Positions 1 to 10,922 of a DNA stretch of 64,000 nucleotides are shown piece after piece. Within the stretch, counting starts at the first letter, position 1. Each line of letters starts with the position of its first letter. The DNA is taken from contig CAISYL010000153.1 in the NCBI GenBank assembly GCA_903889655.1, forward strand, positions 1 through 64,000, read 5' to 3'. The position numbers and the translations under genes were made by a program. A model generated the notes under the pieces. That model was given only the letters and a program-made list of their open reading frames with translations. It was not told where the DNA came from and did no database searches. The stretch comes from an uncultured Alphaproteobacteria bacterium. GTDB taxonomy: Bacteria > Pseudomonadota > Alphaproteobacteria > Parvibaculales > Parvibaculaceae.

Positions 1-321
1 ATTACCCAGCGCCGCGTCAAAGGAACGCGCGGAATCTCCGGTCTCTCTGTCACTGGAATACGCCCGCGCATTTCGATTAGGAGGTGTTTGACCTTCGGGA
101 TGATTCAAATAACGAATGACAGAATCTGACATTCTCAGATGCTGTCGTACAGCCGCTGGATTTTGGAAAGTGTTATTAGCAGCAGAGAACCCCGGAAGCT
201 CAAGAAAAACAACGTCAAAATCCGAGAAGATCTGATACTGCCGTTTTCCTTTCCCCGGGTGAAGCGCCCAGATTGCATGATCCTCCGGCAAAAACCGGGT
301 CGCCAGATCGTATGTCGGCAA
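1..321 (-). CDS. Partial unknown protein running off the left window edge (TTG start; not in the supplied ORF track)
   Basis: Hand translation of the complement from 321 to 1 is open for 107 codons: LPTYDLATRFLPEDHAIWALHPGKGKRQYQIFSDFDVVFLELPGF...RNARAYSSDRETGDSARSFDAALGN. TTG start preceded by AGGGGGTGGTGG; in-frame TGA just upstream. Composition is visibly less GC-rich than the rest. Confidence 0.5.
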   Translation of the reverse strand, partial: MPTYDLATRFLPEDHAIWALHPGKGKRQYQIFSDFDVVFLELPGFSAANNTFQNPAAVRQHLRMSDSVIRYLNHPEGQTPPNRNARAYSSDRETGDSARSFDAALGN

Positions 322-458
322 ACCACCACCCCCTAAGCATCCCCATCATCGTCAGCTTTCAAGCATTACACAGATTGTCTCGATTTATCCATAGCTAACC
401 ACTCCGATCACAGAGCATCAGCTTAGAGACTGCGCAAAGAAATTGACTTTGCTCGCGC

Positions 459-2456
459 TCACGCCGCCGCGTCGGCGTTCCAGTCCACCAGGCGCACGAC
501 GTCGGCCATGATGTCGGTGATCTGGAAATCCTTCGGCGTATAGACGGCGGCGACGCCGGCGGCCTTGAGCTTTGCGGCGTCGTCATGCGGGATGATGCCG
601 CCGACGACGACGGGAATGTCGATCCCCTCGTCCTTGAGCCGGGCCATCACATCCGTCACCAGCGAGACGTGGCTGCCCGACAGGATCGAGAGCCCGAGCA
701 CATGCACGCGGCCTTCGCGCGCGGCGGCGACGATTTCCTCCGGCGTCAGGCGGATGCCGTCATAGACCACGTCCATGCCGCAATCGCGGGCGCGGACCGC
801 GATCTGCTCGGCGCCGTTCGAATGGCCGTCGAGGCCGGGCTTGCCGACGAGAAACTTCAACCGCCGTCCGAGCTTTTTCGAGACGGCGTCCACCATTTCG
901 CGCACATGGTCGAGGCCCGGCACGTCGTTGCGCGCGGCGTGGGAAACGCCCGTGGGCGCGCGGTATTCGCCGAAGATCGCGCGGAGCGCCGTGCCCCATT
1001 CGCCGGTCGTGACGCCGGCCCTGGCGCAGGCGATCGACGGCTCCATGATGTTGCGGCCTTCCTTCGCCGCGCGGCGGAGATCGGCGAGCGCCGCTTCGAC
1101 CGCGTCATTGTCGCGGGTGCGGCGCCATTCCTTCAGCCGCGCGATCTGGTGATCCTCGACGCCCGCCTCGGCGACCATGATCGAGCCTTCGCCGGTGGTG
1201 AGCGGCGACGGCGCCGTCTCGACATAGGCGTTGACGCCGATGACCTTCTGCTCGCCCGCCTCGATGGCGGCGAGGCGTTCGGAATTCGACGAGACGAGCT
1301 GTTCCTTCATATAGGCGCTTTCGATGGCGGCGATGGCGCCGCCCATCTCCTCGATCTTTTTCAATTCCTCGCGCGCTTCCGCCTTCAGCGCCTCGACCTT
1401 GGCGTCCATCACATGGCTGCCGTCGAAAATATCCTCATACTGAAGAAGATCGGTTTCGAAGGCGAGAATCTGCTGCGCGCGAAGCGACCACTGCTGGTCC
1501 CAGGGGCGCGGCAGGCCGAGCGCCTCGTTCCAGGCGGGCAACTGCACCGCACGGGCGCGCGCCTTCTTCGAGAGCGTCACCGCCAGCATCTCGATGAGAA
1601 TCCGGTAGACGTTGTTTTCGGGCTGCTGCTCGGTGAGGCCGAGCGAGTTCACCTGAACGCCATAGCGGAAGCGGCGGTGCTTTTCGTCGGCAACGCCGTA
1701 ACGGTCGCGGGTGATCTCGTCCCAGAGATCGACGAAGGCGCGCATCTTGGCGATTTCAGTGACGAAGCGGACGCCCGCATTGACGAAGAAGGAAATGCGT
1801 CCGACGACCTGGTCGAATTCATGCTCCGGCACCTGGCCGCCCGCCTTCACGTGGTCGAGGACCGCGATGGCGTTCGCCAGCGCGAAGGCCAGTTCCTGCA
1901 CCGGCGTCGCGCCCGCTTCCTGCAGATGGTAGGAGCAGACATTAGTCGGGTTCCACTTCGGCACCTGCGTATAGGTGTAGGAGACGATGTCGGTGATGAG
2001 CCGCATCGAGGGCTCCGGCGGAAAGACATAGGTGCCGCGCGACAGATATTCCTTGATGATGTCATTCTGCACCGTGCCCTGCAGCTTCGCGCGATCCGCG
2101 CCCTGCTCGTCGGCAACCGCGATGTAGAGCGCCAGCAGCCAGGCCGCCGTCGCGTTGATCGTCATCGAGGTGTTCATCTTTTCGAGCGGGATATCGTGAA
2201 AGAGTTCCCGCATGTCGCCGATATGGCTGATCGGCACGCCGACCTTGCCGACCTCGCCCTTGGCGAGCACATGATCGCTGTCGTAACCCGTCTGGGTCGG
2301 CAGGTCGAAAGCGACGGAAAGGCCGGTCTGGCCGCGGGCGAGATTGGTCCGGTAAAGTTCGTTCGAGGCCCTGGCGGTCGAATGGCCCGCATAGGTGCGG
2401 AAGATCCAGGGCTGATCCTGCTTCACACGCGGTTTGCCGGTCTCGTCCTTCGCCAT
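459..2456 (-). CDS. ecm: Ethylmalonyl-CoA mutase (MeaA/Ecm-type, B12-dependent)
   Basis: Translation from ATG 2456 (MAKDETGKPRVKQDQPWIFRTYAGHSTARASNELYR..., GLSVAFDLPTQTGYDSDH, NTSMTINATAAWLLALYIA, C-terminal B12-binding domain GKPGLDGHSNGAEQIAVRARDCGMDV). Single-polypeptide MeaA/Ecm architecture; ORF-track start at 2777 is too far upstream. Confidence 0.93.
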   Translation of the reverse strand: MAKDETGKPRVKQDQPWIFRTYAGHSTARASNELYRTNLARGQTGLSVAFDLPTQTGYDSDHVLAKGEVGKVGVPISHIGDMRELFHDIPLEKMNTSMTINATAAWLLALYIAVADEQGADRAKLQGTVQNDIIKEYLSRGTYVFPPEPSMRLITDIVSYTYTQVPKWNPTNVCSYHLQEAGATPVQELAFALANAIAVLDHVKAGGQVPEHEFDQVVGRISFFVNAGVRFVTEIAKMRAFVDLWDEITRDRYGVADEKHRRFRYGVQVNSLGLTEQQPENNVYRILIEMLAVTLSKKARARAVQLPAWNEALGLPRPWDQQWSLRAQQILAFETDLLQYEDIFDGSHVMDAKVEALKAEAREELKKIEEMGGAIAAIESAYMKEQLVSSNSERLAAIEAGEQKVIGVNAYVETAPSPLTTGEGSIMVAEAGVEDHQIARLKEWRRTRDNDAVEAALADLRRAAKEGRNIMEPSIACARAGVTTGEWGTALRAIFGEYRAPTGVSHAARNDVPGLDHVREMVDAVSKKLGRRLKFLVGKPGLDGHSNGAEQIAVRARDCGMDVVYDGIRLTPEEIVAAAREGRVHVLGLSILSGSHVSLVTDVMARLKDEGIDIPVVVGGIIPHDDAAKLKAAGVAAVYTPKDFQITDIMADVVRLVDWNADAAA

Positions 2457-2578
2457 CTCTCTTGCCTTTACGCTGCGGTCCTCTATCGAAAGGCCATTAT
2501 CACAGGCTTTGTTGCGCTGCAAAAGCGGGAAAGGCCCGGGCTTTGGGGCCGGGCCTTCCGAAACGGCGGTGCGTTCGC

Positions 2579-3019
2579 TCAGTGGACGTTCGAGAGGATG
2601 TCCACGATGACGCCGGTGGCGATGGCGGCCAGCACGATGTCGTCGCCGACCATGTAATATTCGTAGCCGGGACGCGGGTGGAACCGGCCGCGAAGATCCG
2701 GCGGCAGCGGGTGCCGGTATTGATGCGACAGCCTGTAGCCGACATAGATGTCGTGCTTCGGTCGGGGCGCATCCCATTTGTGGCCGTGGAAATAGTCGCG
2801 GGCATAGCGCGATTCATCCGGCCCGAATTCCGGCCGGTCGTGGCCCGGACGGTCGTGCGCCTGCGGCGGCGGATTGTTGTGGTGCTGCTGCGGCGGCTGG
2901 TCGTGGCGCTGATCGCGATGATCGTCGGCGAAAGCGCCCGCCGACGGCAGCGCAAAGACCGATGCGAGCAAAACCACGAAGACGGACCGGCTGCTCAGGC
3001 TCGATTTAGCTGATTTCAT
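2579..3019 (-). CDS. Exported RcnB-like small protein
   Basis: Signal peptide (MKSAKSSLSSRSVFVVLLASVFALPSAGAFA), His/Pro/Asp-rich middle, C-terminal GYEYYMVGDDIVLAAIATGVIVDIL typical of the RcnB-like family. Confidence 0.7.
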   Translation of the reverse strand: MKSAKSSLSSRSVFVVLLASVFALPSAGAFADDHRDQRHDQPPQQHHNNPPPQAHDRPGHDRPEFGPDESRYARDYFHGHKWDAPRPKHDIYVGYRLSHQYRHPLPPDLRGRFHPRPGYEYYMVGDDIVLAAIATGVIVDILSNVH

Positions 3020-3191
3020 TCTCGGCACTCCGAAGCGGTACCCCTCGTCGATCATGCGCCTCGTTCCCTGCCGTGCCTAGCCGAAATCCGCAATGTCCTT
3101 ATCGTGTCCGGCTCCAGCGGATTGGGTTTCGCATTCCGCTCGGAGGCATTACCCTGCACGGACAAAAATTTGAAACATAGATGGGAACGCC

Positions 3192-4439
3192 ATGTCAGAT
3201 CTCGACCAAAGCCTGTTTCAACTCGCCATGTCGGAGGAAGCCCGGCCTCTGATGGACGCGGTGAAAAAGCACATCAGGGAAAATGTAGACCCGATCACGG
3301 AAGAGTTCTTCCGGTTGAACGATCAGAAAAAGGACCGCTGGAGCTGGCATCCGCGCCAGCTCGAGTTGCTGGACGGCGCGAAGAACAAGGCCAAGGAATC
3401 CGGTTTGTGGAACTTCTTCCTACCGGACTCCGAGATCGGTTCAGGCCTTACGAATCTCGATTATGCCTATATCGCCGCCGAGCTTGGGCGTTCGCCGCTT
3501 TCCTCCGAATCGCTCAATTGCAGCGCGCCCGACACCGGCAACATGGAGGTGCTCGAGCGCGTCGGTACGCCCGCGCAGAAGAAGCAGTGGCTCGAGCCGC
3601 TGCTCAACGGCGAAATCCGTTCGGCCTATGCGATGACGGAGCCGGACATTCCGAGCTCGGACGCGAAGAACATTCGCACCACCGCCGTGCTCGACGGCGA
3701 CGAATGGGTCATCAACGGCGAGAAGTTCTACATCTCCGGCGCCGGCGACCCGCGCTGCAAGATCATGATCGTCATGGTCAGGACGAGCCCGGACGCGCCG
3801 CCTTCGAAGCAGCAGTCGCAGATTCTCGTACCCAAGGATACGCCCGGCGTCGAAATCCTCGAAGGCATGCAGGTCTTCGGCAAGGATCACGCGCCCTGGG
3901 GCCACATGCATATCCGCTTCAACAATGTGCGTGTGCCCAAGGAGAACATCCTGCTCGGCGAGGGCCGCGGCTTTGAAATCAGCCAGGTACGCCTCGGGCC
4001 CGGCCGCATCCATCACTGCATGCGGTCGATCGGCAAGGCCGAGAAGGCGCTGGAACTGATGGTGAAGCGTTCGGCGACGCGCGAAGCCTTCGGCAAGCCG
4101 ATCGCCAAGCTGGGCGGCAACCTCGAGATCATCTCCCGCGCCCGCATCGAGATCAACGCCATGCGCCTTTCGGTCCTGCAGGCCGCGAAGGCCATGGACG
4201 TGCTGGGCAACAAGGAAGCCCGTGTCTATGTCAGCGCGGTGAAGGCGATGGTGCCGGAACGGGTCTGCCTCATCATCGACCAGGCGATCCAGATGCATGG
4301 CGCGGCGGGCATCTCGCAATGGACGCCGCTCGCCGACCTCTACACCGACATGCGCCATCTGCGCTTCGCGGATGGCCCGGATGAAGTCCATCACATGGTC
4401 GTCGGCCGCGCCGAGATCCAGAAGCACGGCCTCTGGTAG
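3192..4439 (+). CDS. Acyl-CoA dehydrogenase family protein
   Basis: AMTEPDIPSSDAKNIRTTA, INGEKFYISGAGDPRCKIMIVMVRT, REAFGKPIAKLGGNLE, IDQAIQMHGAAGISQ typical of ACAD family. Confidence 0.9.
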   Translation: MSDLDQSLFQLAMSEEARPLMDAVKKHIRENVDPITEEFFRLNDQKKDRWSWHPRQLELLDGAKNKAKESGLWNFFLPDSEIGSGLTNLDYAYIAAELGRSPLSSESLNCSAPDTGNMEVLERVGTPAQKKQWLEPLLNGEIRSAYAMTEPDIPSSDAKNIRTTAVLDGDEWVINGEKFYISGAGDPRCKIMIVMVRTSPDAPPSKQQSQILVPKDTPGVEILEGMQVFGKDHAPWGHMHIRFNNVRVPKENILLGEGRGFEISQVRLGPGRIHHCMRSIGKAEKALELMVKRSATREAFGKPIAKLGGNLEIISRARIEINAMRLSVLQAAKAMDVLGNKEARVYVSAVKAMVPERVCLIIDQAIQMHGAAGISQWTPLADLYTDMRHLRFADGPDEVHHMVVGRAEIQKHGLW

Positions 4440-4470
4440 ACGCCAGACCGGCCCGATTGGTCCGACAAGG

Positions 4471-4511
4471 AACCGCCGCGCGGCGCAAAAGCCTCGCGGC
4501 GGTTTTATTTT
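4471..4511 (+). terminator. Rho-independent terminator after acyl-CoA dehydrogenase
   Basis: AACCGCCGCG (4471-4480) pairs with CGCGGCGGTT (4495-4504), followed by TTATTTTG. Confidence 0.8.
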
Positions 4512-4609
4512 GTCCGGCCACAATGGCGCTCGAATTGCGCCCCATTTTAACCGTGTACGGAACGCCCAATCGCGCCGGGGCCGGGCACGGAGATCATGGG
4601 GACATCCAG

Positions 4610-6196
4610 ATGACTGTTTTATCCGCACGCCTCCTCGGCGTGAGTATGGCGTCGCTCCTGGCGCTGGGAGCTTGTTCCGAGGTGCAGGAGAGCGCGGCTA
4701 GGCAAGCACCACCGGTTGCCGGCGCAATGGCCGATTTCGTTGTAAATACGTCTTCTGCTTCGGCCAGTCCGACGCCATTCACAGAGAAATATCCCGATGC
4801 GCCGCAGAACGGCGTGAAGCTCGTCGCGCAGGAGCCCGTCTCCACTTTCTCGATCGACGTGGATACGGCTTCATACGCGAATGTCCGCCGCTTCCTTCAT
4901 GACGGGCAACTACCGCCGCGCGACGCGGTGCGCGTCGAAGAGCTCGTGAACTATTTCGACTATGGCTACGCTCGGCCCGCAAGCGCAAAGACGCCCTTCC
5001 GCGCAACGACGGCGCTCGTCGCCTCGCCATGGTCGAAAGATCGCCAGATCCTGCATATCGGCTTGCAGGGCTACGAACTGCCACGCACCAGCCAGCCGCC
5101 GCTCAATCTCGTTTTGCTGGTCGATACATCTGGCTCGATGGATAGCGAAGACAAGCTGCCGCTCGCCAAAAAGGCGTTGAACCTGCTGGTCGATCAACTC
5201 GACAAGGACGATCACGTCTCGATTGTCGCCTATGCGGGGTCGGCGGGCGAAGTGCTTGCGCCCACCGACGGCGGACAGAAGACCAAAATCAGATCGGCGC
5301 TCGATGCGCTGGCGGCCGGTGGCTCGACGGCGGGCGGCGAGGGCCTGGCGCTTGCCTATCGTCTGGCGGAGGAGAACTTCAACAAGGAGGCCGTCAACCG
5401 CGTCATCCTTATGACCGATGGCGACTTCAATGTCGGCATCGACGACCCGGAAAAGTTGAAGGATTTCATCGCGGAGAAACGCAAATCCGGCGTCTATCTC
5501 TCCGTCTACGGCTTCGGGCGCGGCAACTACAACGACGTGATGATGCAGAGCCTTGCCCAGACCGGCAACGGCACGGCGGCCTATATCGACACGATGCAGG
5601 AAGCGCGCAAGCTCCTGCACGACGATCTCGCGGGCTCGATGTTTCCGATCGCCGACGACGTGAAAATCCAGATCGAGTTCAATCCCGCCGTCGTCGCCGA
5701 ATACCGCCTGATCGGCTACGAGACAAGGCTGCTCGCGCGCGAGGATTTCAACAACGACAAGGTGGACGCGGGCGAGGTCGGCTCCGGCGCGTCGGTGACG
5801 GCGCTTTATGAAATCACGCCGGTAGGCGCGAAATCCTCGTCGGATCCCCTGCGCTATCAGGATGCGGGCAAGACGCCGCGCAAGGGCGGCGAACTTGCCT
5901 ACCTCAAGGTGCGCTACAAGGAACCGGGTGGTACCACATCGAAGCTGATCGAGGAGGCGATTTCATCCGACGCCCTGACCGCGATCGACACCGCGCCCGA
6001 GGCGACCCGCTGGGCGGTCGCGGTCGCAGGCTTTGGCGAACGCTTGCGCGGGTCGCCCTGGGTATCAGACAGCTTCGGCCTCGACGAGATCGCAGCGCTC
6101 GCCCAGAAGGCGCGGGGCGAGGATGAATTCGGATTGCGCGCCGAGCTCGTGCAGCTGGTGCGCGCCGCCAAGGACGCAAAAAGCCTCAACGAATAG
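4610..6196 (+). CDS. von Willebrand factor A domain lipoprotein (YfbK-like)
   Basis: Lipobox LALGAC; N-terminal FSIDVDTASYANVRRFLHDGQLPPRDAVRVEELVNYF; MIDAS LLVDTSGSM; MTDGDFNVG. Start 4610 chosen over 4457 because of the signal peptide. Confidence 0.9.
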   Translation: MTVLSARLLGVSMASLLALGACSEVQESAARQAPPVAGAMADFVVNTSSASASPTPFTEKYPDAPQNGVKLVAQEPVSTFSIDVDTASYANVRRFLHDGQLPPRDAVRVEELVNYFDYGYARPASAKTPFRATTALVASPWSKDRQILHIGLQGYELPRTSQPPLNLVLLVDTSGSMDSEDKLPLAKKALNLLVDQLDKDDHVSIVAYAGSAGEVLAPTDGGQKTKIRSALDALAAGGSTAGGEGLALAYRLAEENFNKEAVNRVILMTDGDFNVGIDDPEKLKDFIAEKRKSGVYLSVYGFGRGNYNDVMMQSLAQTGNGTAAYIDTMQEARKLLHDDLAGSMFPIADDVKIQIEFNPAVVAEYRLIGYETRLLAREDFNNDKVDAGEVGSGASVTALYEITPVGAKSSSDPLRYQDAGKTPRKGGELAYLKVRYKEPGGTTSKLIEEAISSDALTAIDTAPEATRWAVAVAGFGERLRGSPWVSDSFGLDEIAALAQKARGEDEFGLRAELVQLVRAAKDAKSLNE

Positions 6197-6213
6197 CCGG
6201 CCCTGACAATGCG

Positions 6214-6249
6214 AGCCGCCGCGCAAGCTGACATGCCGGCGCGGCGGCT
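6214..6249 (+). terminator. Stem-loop terminator after VWA gene
   Basis: AGCCGCCGCGC (6214-6224) pairs with GCGCGGCGGCT (6239-6249); T-tract is weak. Confidence 0.5.
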
Positions 6250-6366
6250 TCCTTCCTGGATTTCTGCCGATTTTCACCAGAGCTCACAGTTTCCATTGCA
6301 TCCCGCCTCAGGATCGGGAAAATGGTAAAAAACAAACTGACAAATTATCAGGATGGGAACGCTCCG

Positions 6367-8184
<1,818 letters not shown>

Positions 8185-8202
8185 AGAGCACTGGAGACGA
8201 AA

Positions 8203-8232
8203 GCGCCGGAACCATCAAGTTGGTTCCGGCGC
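8203..8232 (+). terminator. Strong hairpin after BVMO gene
   Basis: Perfect 12-bp stem GCGCCGGAACCA (8203-8214) / TGGTTCCGGCGC (8221-8232); no T-tract, may serve convergent genes. Confidence 0.5.
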
Positions 8233-8272
8233 CGACGCGAAGGCGGATATTCGCGCTTGTCGCCTGAAAGGC

Positions 8273-9355
8273 TTACTCGGCGGCGGCCGTCGCCCGCGCG
8301 GCGACGCTTTCGATGTGCTTCCGCCGCGCATCGAATTCGCGCGCGATGAAGTCGTCATTCGACTGCATCGCCTCGACATCCTGCTCGGCATATTCGATCA
8401 CGCCCATGTCCTCGTAGCCCTTGCGGATGCGCGTACCCCAGAGCCCGACATCCTTGACGATCGGCACGATGCGCTGGAAGAGCGACGAGCGGAACTTCGT
8501 CATGAAGCCTGAGTGATACATGTGCTCGGCGCATTGCACCGGGTCGAGGCCGAGATTCTGCCAGACCTCGACGGCATCGAACCGATCGCGCATCAGATAG
8601 CTCGCCTCGAGCAGGAACTCCTCGCGCTCGTCACGCTCCTTCTCGCTGAGCTGAGGATAGTAATCGCGCAGTGCCAGACGACCGAAGGCGACGTGGCGCG
8701 CCTCGTCCTGCATCACATAGGCGTTGACGGATGCCGCCAGCGGGTTCTGCGCGTGGTCGCGGATCTGCGCGAAGGCGGCAAGCGCGAGGCCTTCAATCAC
8801 GACCTGCATGCCGAGATAGGTCATGTCCCAGCGGCTGTCGCGCAACGTCTGATCGATCAGCGTTTTGAGCGGCGGCGTCATCGGATAGGCGATCGCGAAT
8901 TTCGAGAGGAGCATCTTGTAGCTCTCGACATGCCGCGCCTCGTCGATCACCTGCGTCGAGGCATAGAACTTCGAATCCATGTCGGGCACCTGCGTCACGA
9001 TCTTCGCGGTGCAGATCAGCGCGCCCTGCTCGCCCTGCATGAACTGCGAAAGCTGCCAGGCCTGAAAGTGCTTGCGCACATTGGCCTTCTCCTTGCGCGA
9101 CATCGTCTCGAACTGCGCCATGCCGTTGATCGGCAGCATTTCGTCGGGCAATTGCTCGGGATTGTCTTCGTCGAGTTCCTGGGACCAGTCGATGCGGGTC
9201 TTGGCGTCCCACTGCATCTCCTTGCCCTTCTGGTAGAGCCCCATCATCGCGGTGCGCTCGGGGTCGTAATTCCAGTTGAACATGGCGTCGTAATTCTGCG
9301 GCACATCCCAATGGCTCCCATCGAGCGCGATCGCATACATATTTCTGAAGCTCAT
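8273..9355 (-). CDS. Ferritin-like diiron carboxylate protein (putative oxygenase/oxidase)
   Basis: Two DEARH motifs (QVIDEARHVESYK and VMQDEARHVAFGR) each with an upstream Glu helix (MQGEQGAL; MQVVIEGLALAAF): four-helix diiron carboxylate pattern. Confidence 0.75.
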   Translation of the reverse strand: MSFRNMYAIALDGSHWDVPQNYDAMFNWNYDPERTAMMGLYQKGKEMQWDAKTRIDWSQELDEDNPEQLPDEMLPINGMAQFETMSRKEKANVRKHFQAWQLSQFMQGEQGALICTAKIVTQVPDMDSKFYASTQVIDEARHVESYKMLLSKFAIAYPMTPPLKTLIDQTLRDSRWDMTYLGMQVVIEGLALAAFAQIRDHAQNPLAASVNAYVMQDEARHVAFGRLALRDYYPQLSEKERDEREEFLLEASYLMRDRFDAVEVWQNLGLDPVQCAEHMYHSGFMTKFRSSLFQRIVPIVKDVGLWGTRIRKGYEDMGVIEYAEQDVEAMQSNDDFIAREFDARRKHIESVAARATAAAE

Positions 9356-9378
9356 CCGGTCCTCCTCCCAAAGGCCAA

Positions 9379-9397
9379 TGCGGAGTTATACTCCGCA
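9379..9397. promoter_or_regulatory. Palindromic candidate operator upstream of the diiron gene
   Basis: TGCGGAGT-TAT-ACTCCGCA, perfect 8-bp arms with 3-nt spacer, 24 nt upstream of the 9355 start codon. Confidence 0.5.
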
Positions 9398-9626
9398 ATA
9401 TTGAAAGCCTACATCCGTCCGAACTGGTGGAAAAGGGGTTTTGGTCACAAAGACCACGATTGCTGCACTGCAAAAATTCCTTGCATCCCATACGGCAAGC
9501 CCCAATGATCCGGCAAAACGGCGTAACGGCGCCGCATCCGCACGGGATTGGGATAAAAAGGATCGTGGCTTTCCGGCGAGCGTTTGAATGACGCCGGAAG
9601 CCAGGGGGCACGAGCGAGGACAGAGT

Positions 9627-10922
9627 ATGGCGAAGACCGAGATTGCGGCCGCGGCCGTGAGCGAGAATTCCCTTCCGAAGAAGGATCTCTACGAGATCGG
9701 AGAGATTCCGCCTTTGGGCCATGTGCCGGCGAACATGTACGCCTGGACGATCCGCCGCGAACGCCACGGCCCGCCCGAGCAGGCGATGCAGGTCGAGGTC
9801 GTGCCTACCTGGGAGCTCGACAGCCACGACGTGCTCGTTCTCGTGATGGCCGCCGGCGTCAATTACAACGGCGTCTGGGCGGCGCTCGGCACGCCCATCT
9901 CCGTCTTCGACGTGCACAAGATCCCCTATCACATCGCCGGTTCCGACGCGTCCGGCATCGTCTATGCGGTCGGCTCGAAGGTCACGCGCTGGAAGGTCGG
10001 CGACGAGGTCGTCATCCATTGCAACCAGGACGACCATGACGACGAGGAGTGCAACGGCGGCGACCCCATGCTCTCGCCGACACAGCGCATCTGGGGCTAC
10101 GAGACGCCGGACGGCTCTTTCGCGCAATTCTGCCGCGTGCAGTCGCAGCAGTTGATGAAGCGCCCCCCGCATCTCACCTGGGAGGAAAGCGCCTGCTATA
10201 CGCTGACGCTCGCCACCGCCTACCGCATGCTCTTCGGCCATCGCCCGCACATCCTCGAGCCGGGCATGAACGTGCTCGTCTGGGGTGCGTCGGGCGGCCT
10301 CGGCTCCTTCGCCGTGCAGCTCTGCGCGACGGCGGGCGCGCATGCGATCGGCGTCATCTCGGACGAGAGCAAGCGCGACTATGTGATGTCGCTCGGCGCC
10401 AAGGGCGTCATCAACCGCAAGGATTTCGACTGCTGGGGCCAGCTCCCGAAAGTGAACTCCGCCGAATTCAACGACTTCATGAAAGAAGCGCGCAAGTTCG
10501 GCAAGGCGATCTGGGACATCACCGGCAAGGGCATCGATCCGGACATCGTCTTCGAGCATCCGGGCGAGGCGACCTTCCCCGTCTCCTGCATGGTGGCCAA
10601 GCGCGGCGGCATGATCGTCTTCTGCGCCGGCACATCCGGTTTCAACATTACATTCGATGCGCGTTTCGTCTGGATGCGGCAGAAGCGCATTCAGGGCTCG
10701 CATTTCGCGCATCTGAAGCAGGCTGCCGCCGCAAACCAGCTCGTCATCGAGCGCCGCATCGATCCGGGCCTGTCGGAAGTCCTCTCATGGGACGAGATTC
10801 CGAAGGCACATATGAAGATGTGGAAGAACGAGCATCTGCCCGGCAATATGGCCGTGCTCGTGTCCGCCAAGCGCGCCGGCCTGCGCACCTATGAAGACGC
10901 GATCGAAGCCGGCAACGGCTAA
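9627..10922 (+). CDS. ccr: Crotonyl-CoA carboxylase/reductase
   Basis: MDR-type reductase with CCR features: AGVNYNGVWAALG, IHCNQDDHDDEECNGGDPMLSPTQRIWGYETPDGSFAQF, VWGASGGLGSFAVQLC, GKAIWDITGKGIDPDIVFEHPGEATFPVS. Confidence 0.93.
   Translation: MAKTEIAAAAVSENSLPKKDLYEIGEIPPLGHVPANMYAWTIRRERHGPPEQAMQVEVVPTWELDSHDVLVLVMAAGVNYNGVWAALGTPISVFDVHKIPYHIAGSDASGIVYAVGSKVTRWKVGDEVVIHCNQDDHDDEECNGGDPMLSPTQRIWGYETPDGSFAQFCRVQSQQLMKRPPHLTWEESACYTLTLATAYRMLFGHRPHILEPGMNVLVWGASGGLGSFAVQLCATAGAHAIGVISDESKRDYVMSLGAKGVINRKDFDCWGQLPKVNSAEFNDFMKEARKFGKAIWDITGKGIDPDIVFEHPGEATFPVSCMVAKRGGMIVFCAGTSGFNITFDARFVWMRQKRIQGSHFAHLKQAAAANQLVIERRIDPGLSEVLSWDEIPKAHMKMWKNEHLPGNMAVLVSAKRAGLRTYEDAIEAGNG

Noticed and set aside
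434-452. GCAAAG-AAATTGA-CTTTGC inverted repeat after ecm as terminator
   Set aside because: Only a 6-bp, weak stem with no U-tract on the relevant strand.
585-2657. 690-aa ORF antisense to ecm
   Set aside because: Low-complexity Arg/Asp/His/Leu-rich translation typical of the antisense frame of GC-rich coding DNA; the opposite strand encodes a clear Ecm.
8793-10712. 639-aa minus ORF spanning ccr and the diiron gene
   Set aside because: Mirror-frame artefact crossing two confidently identified genes.
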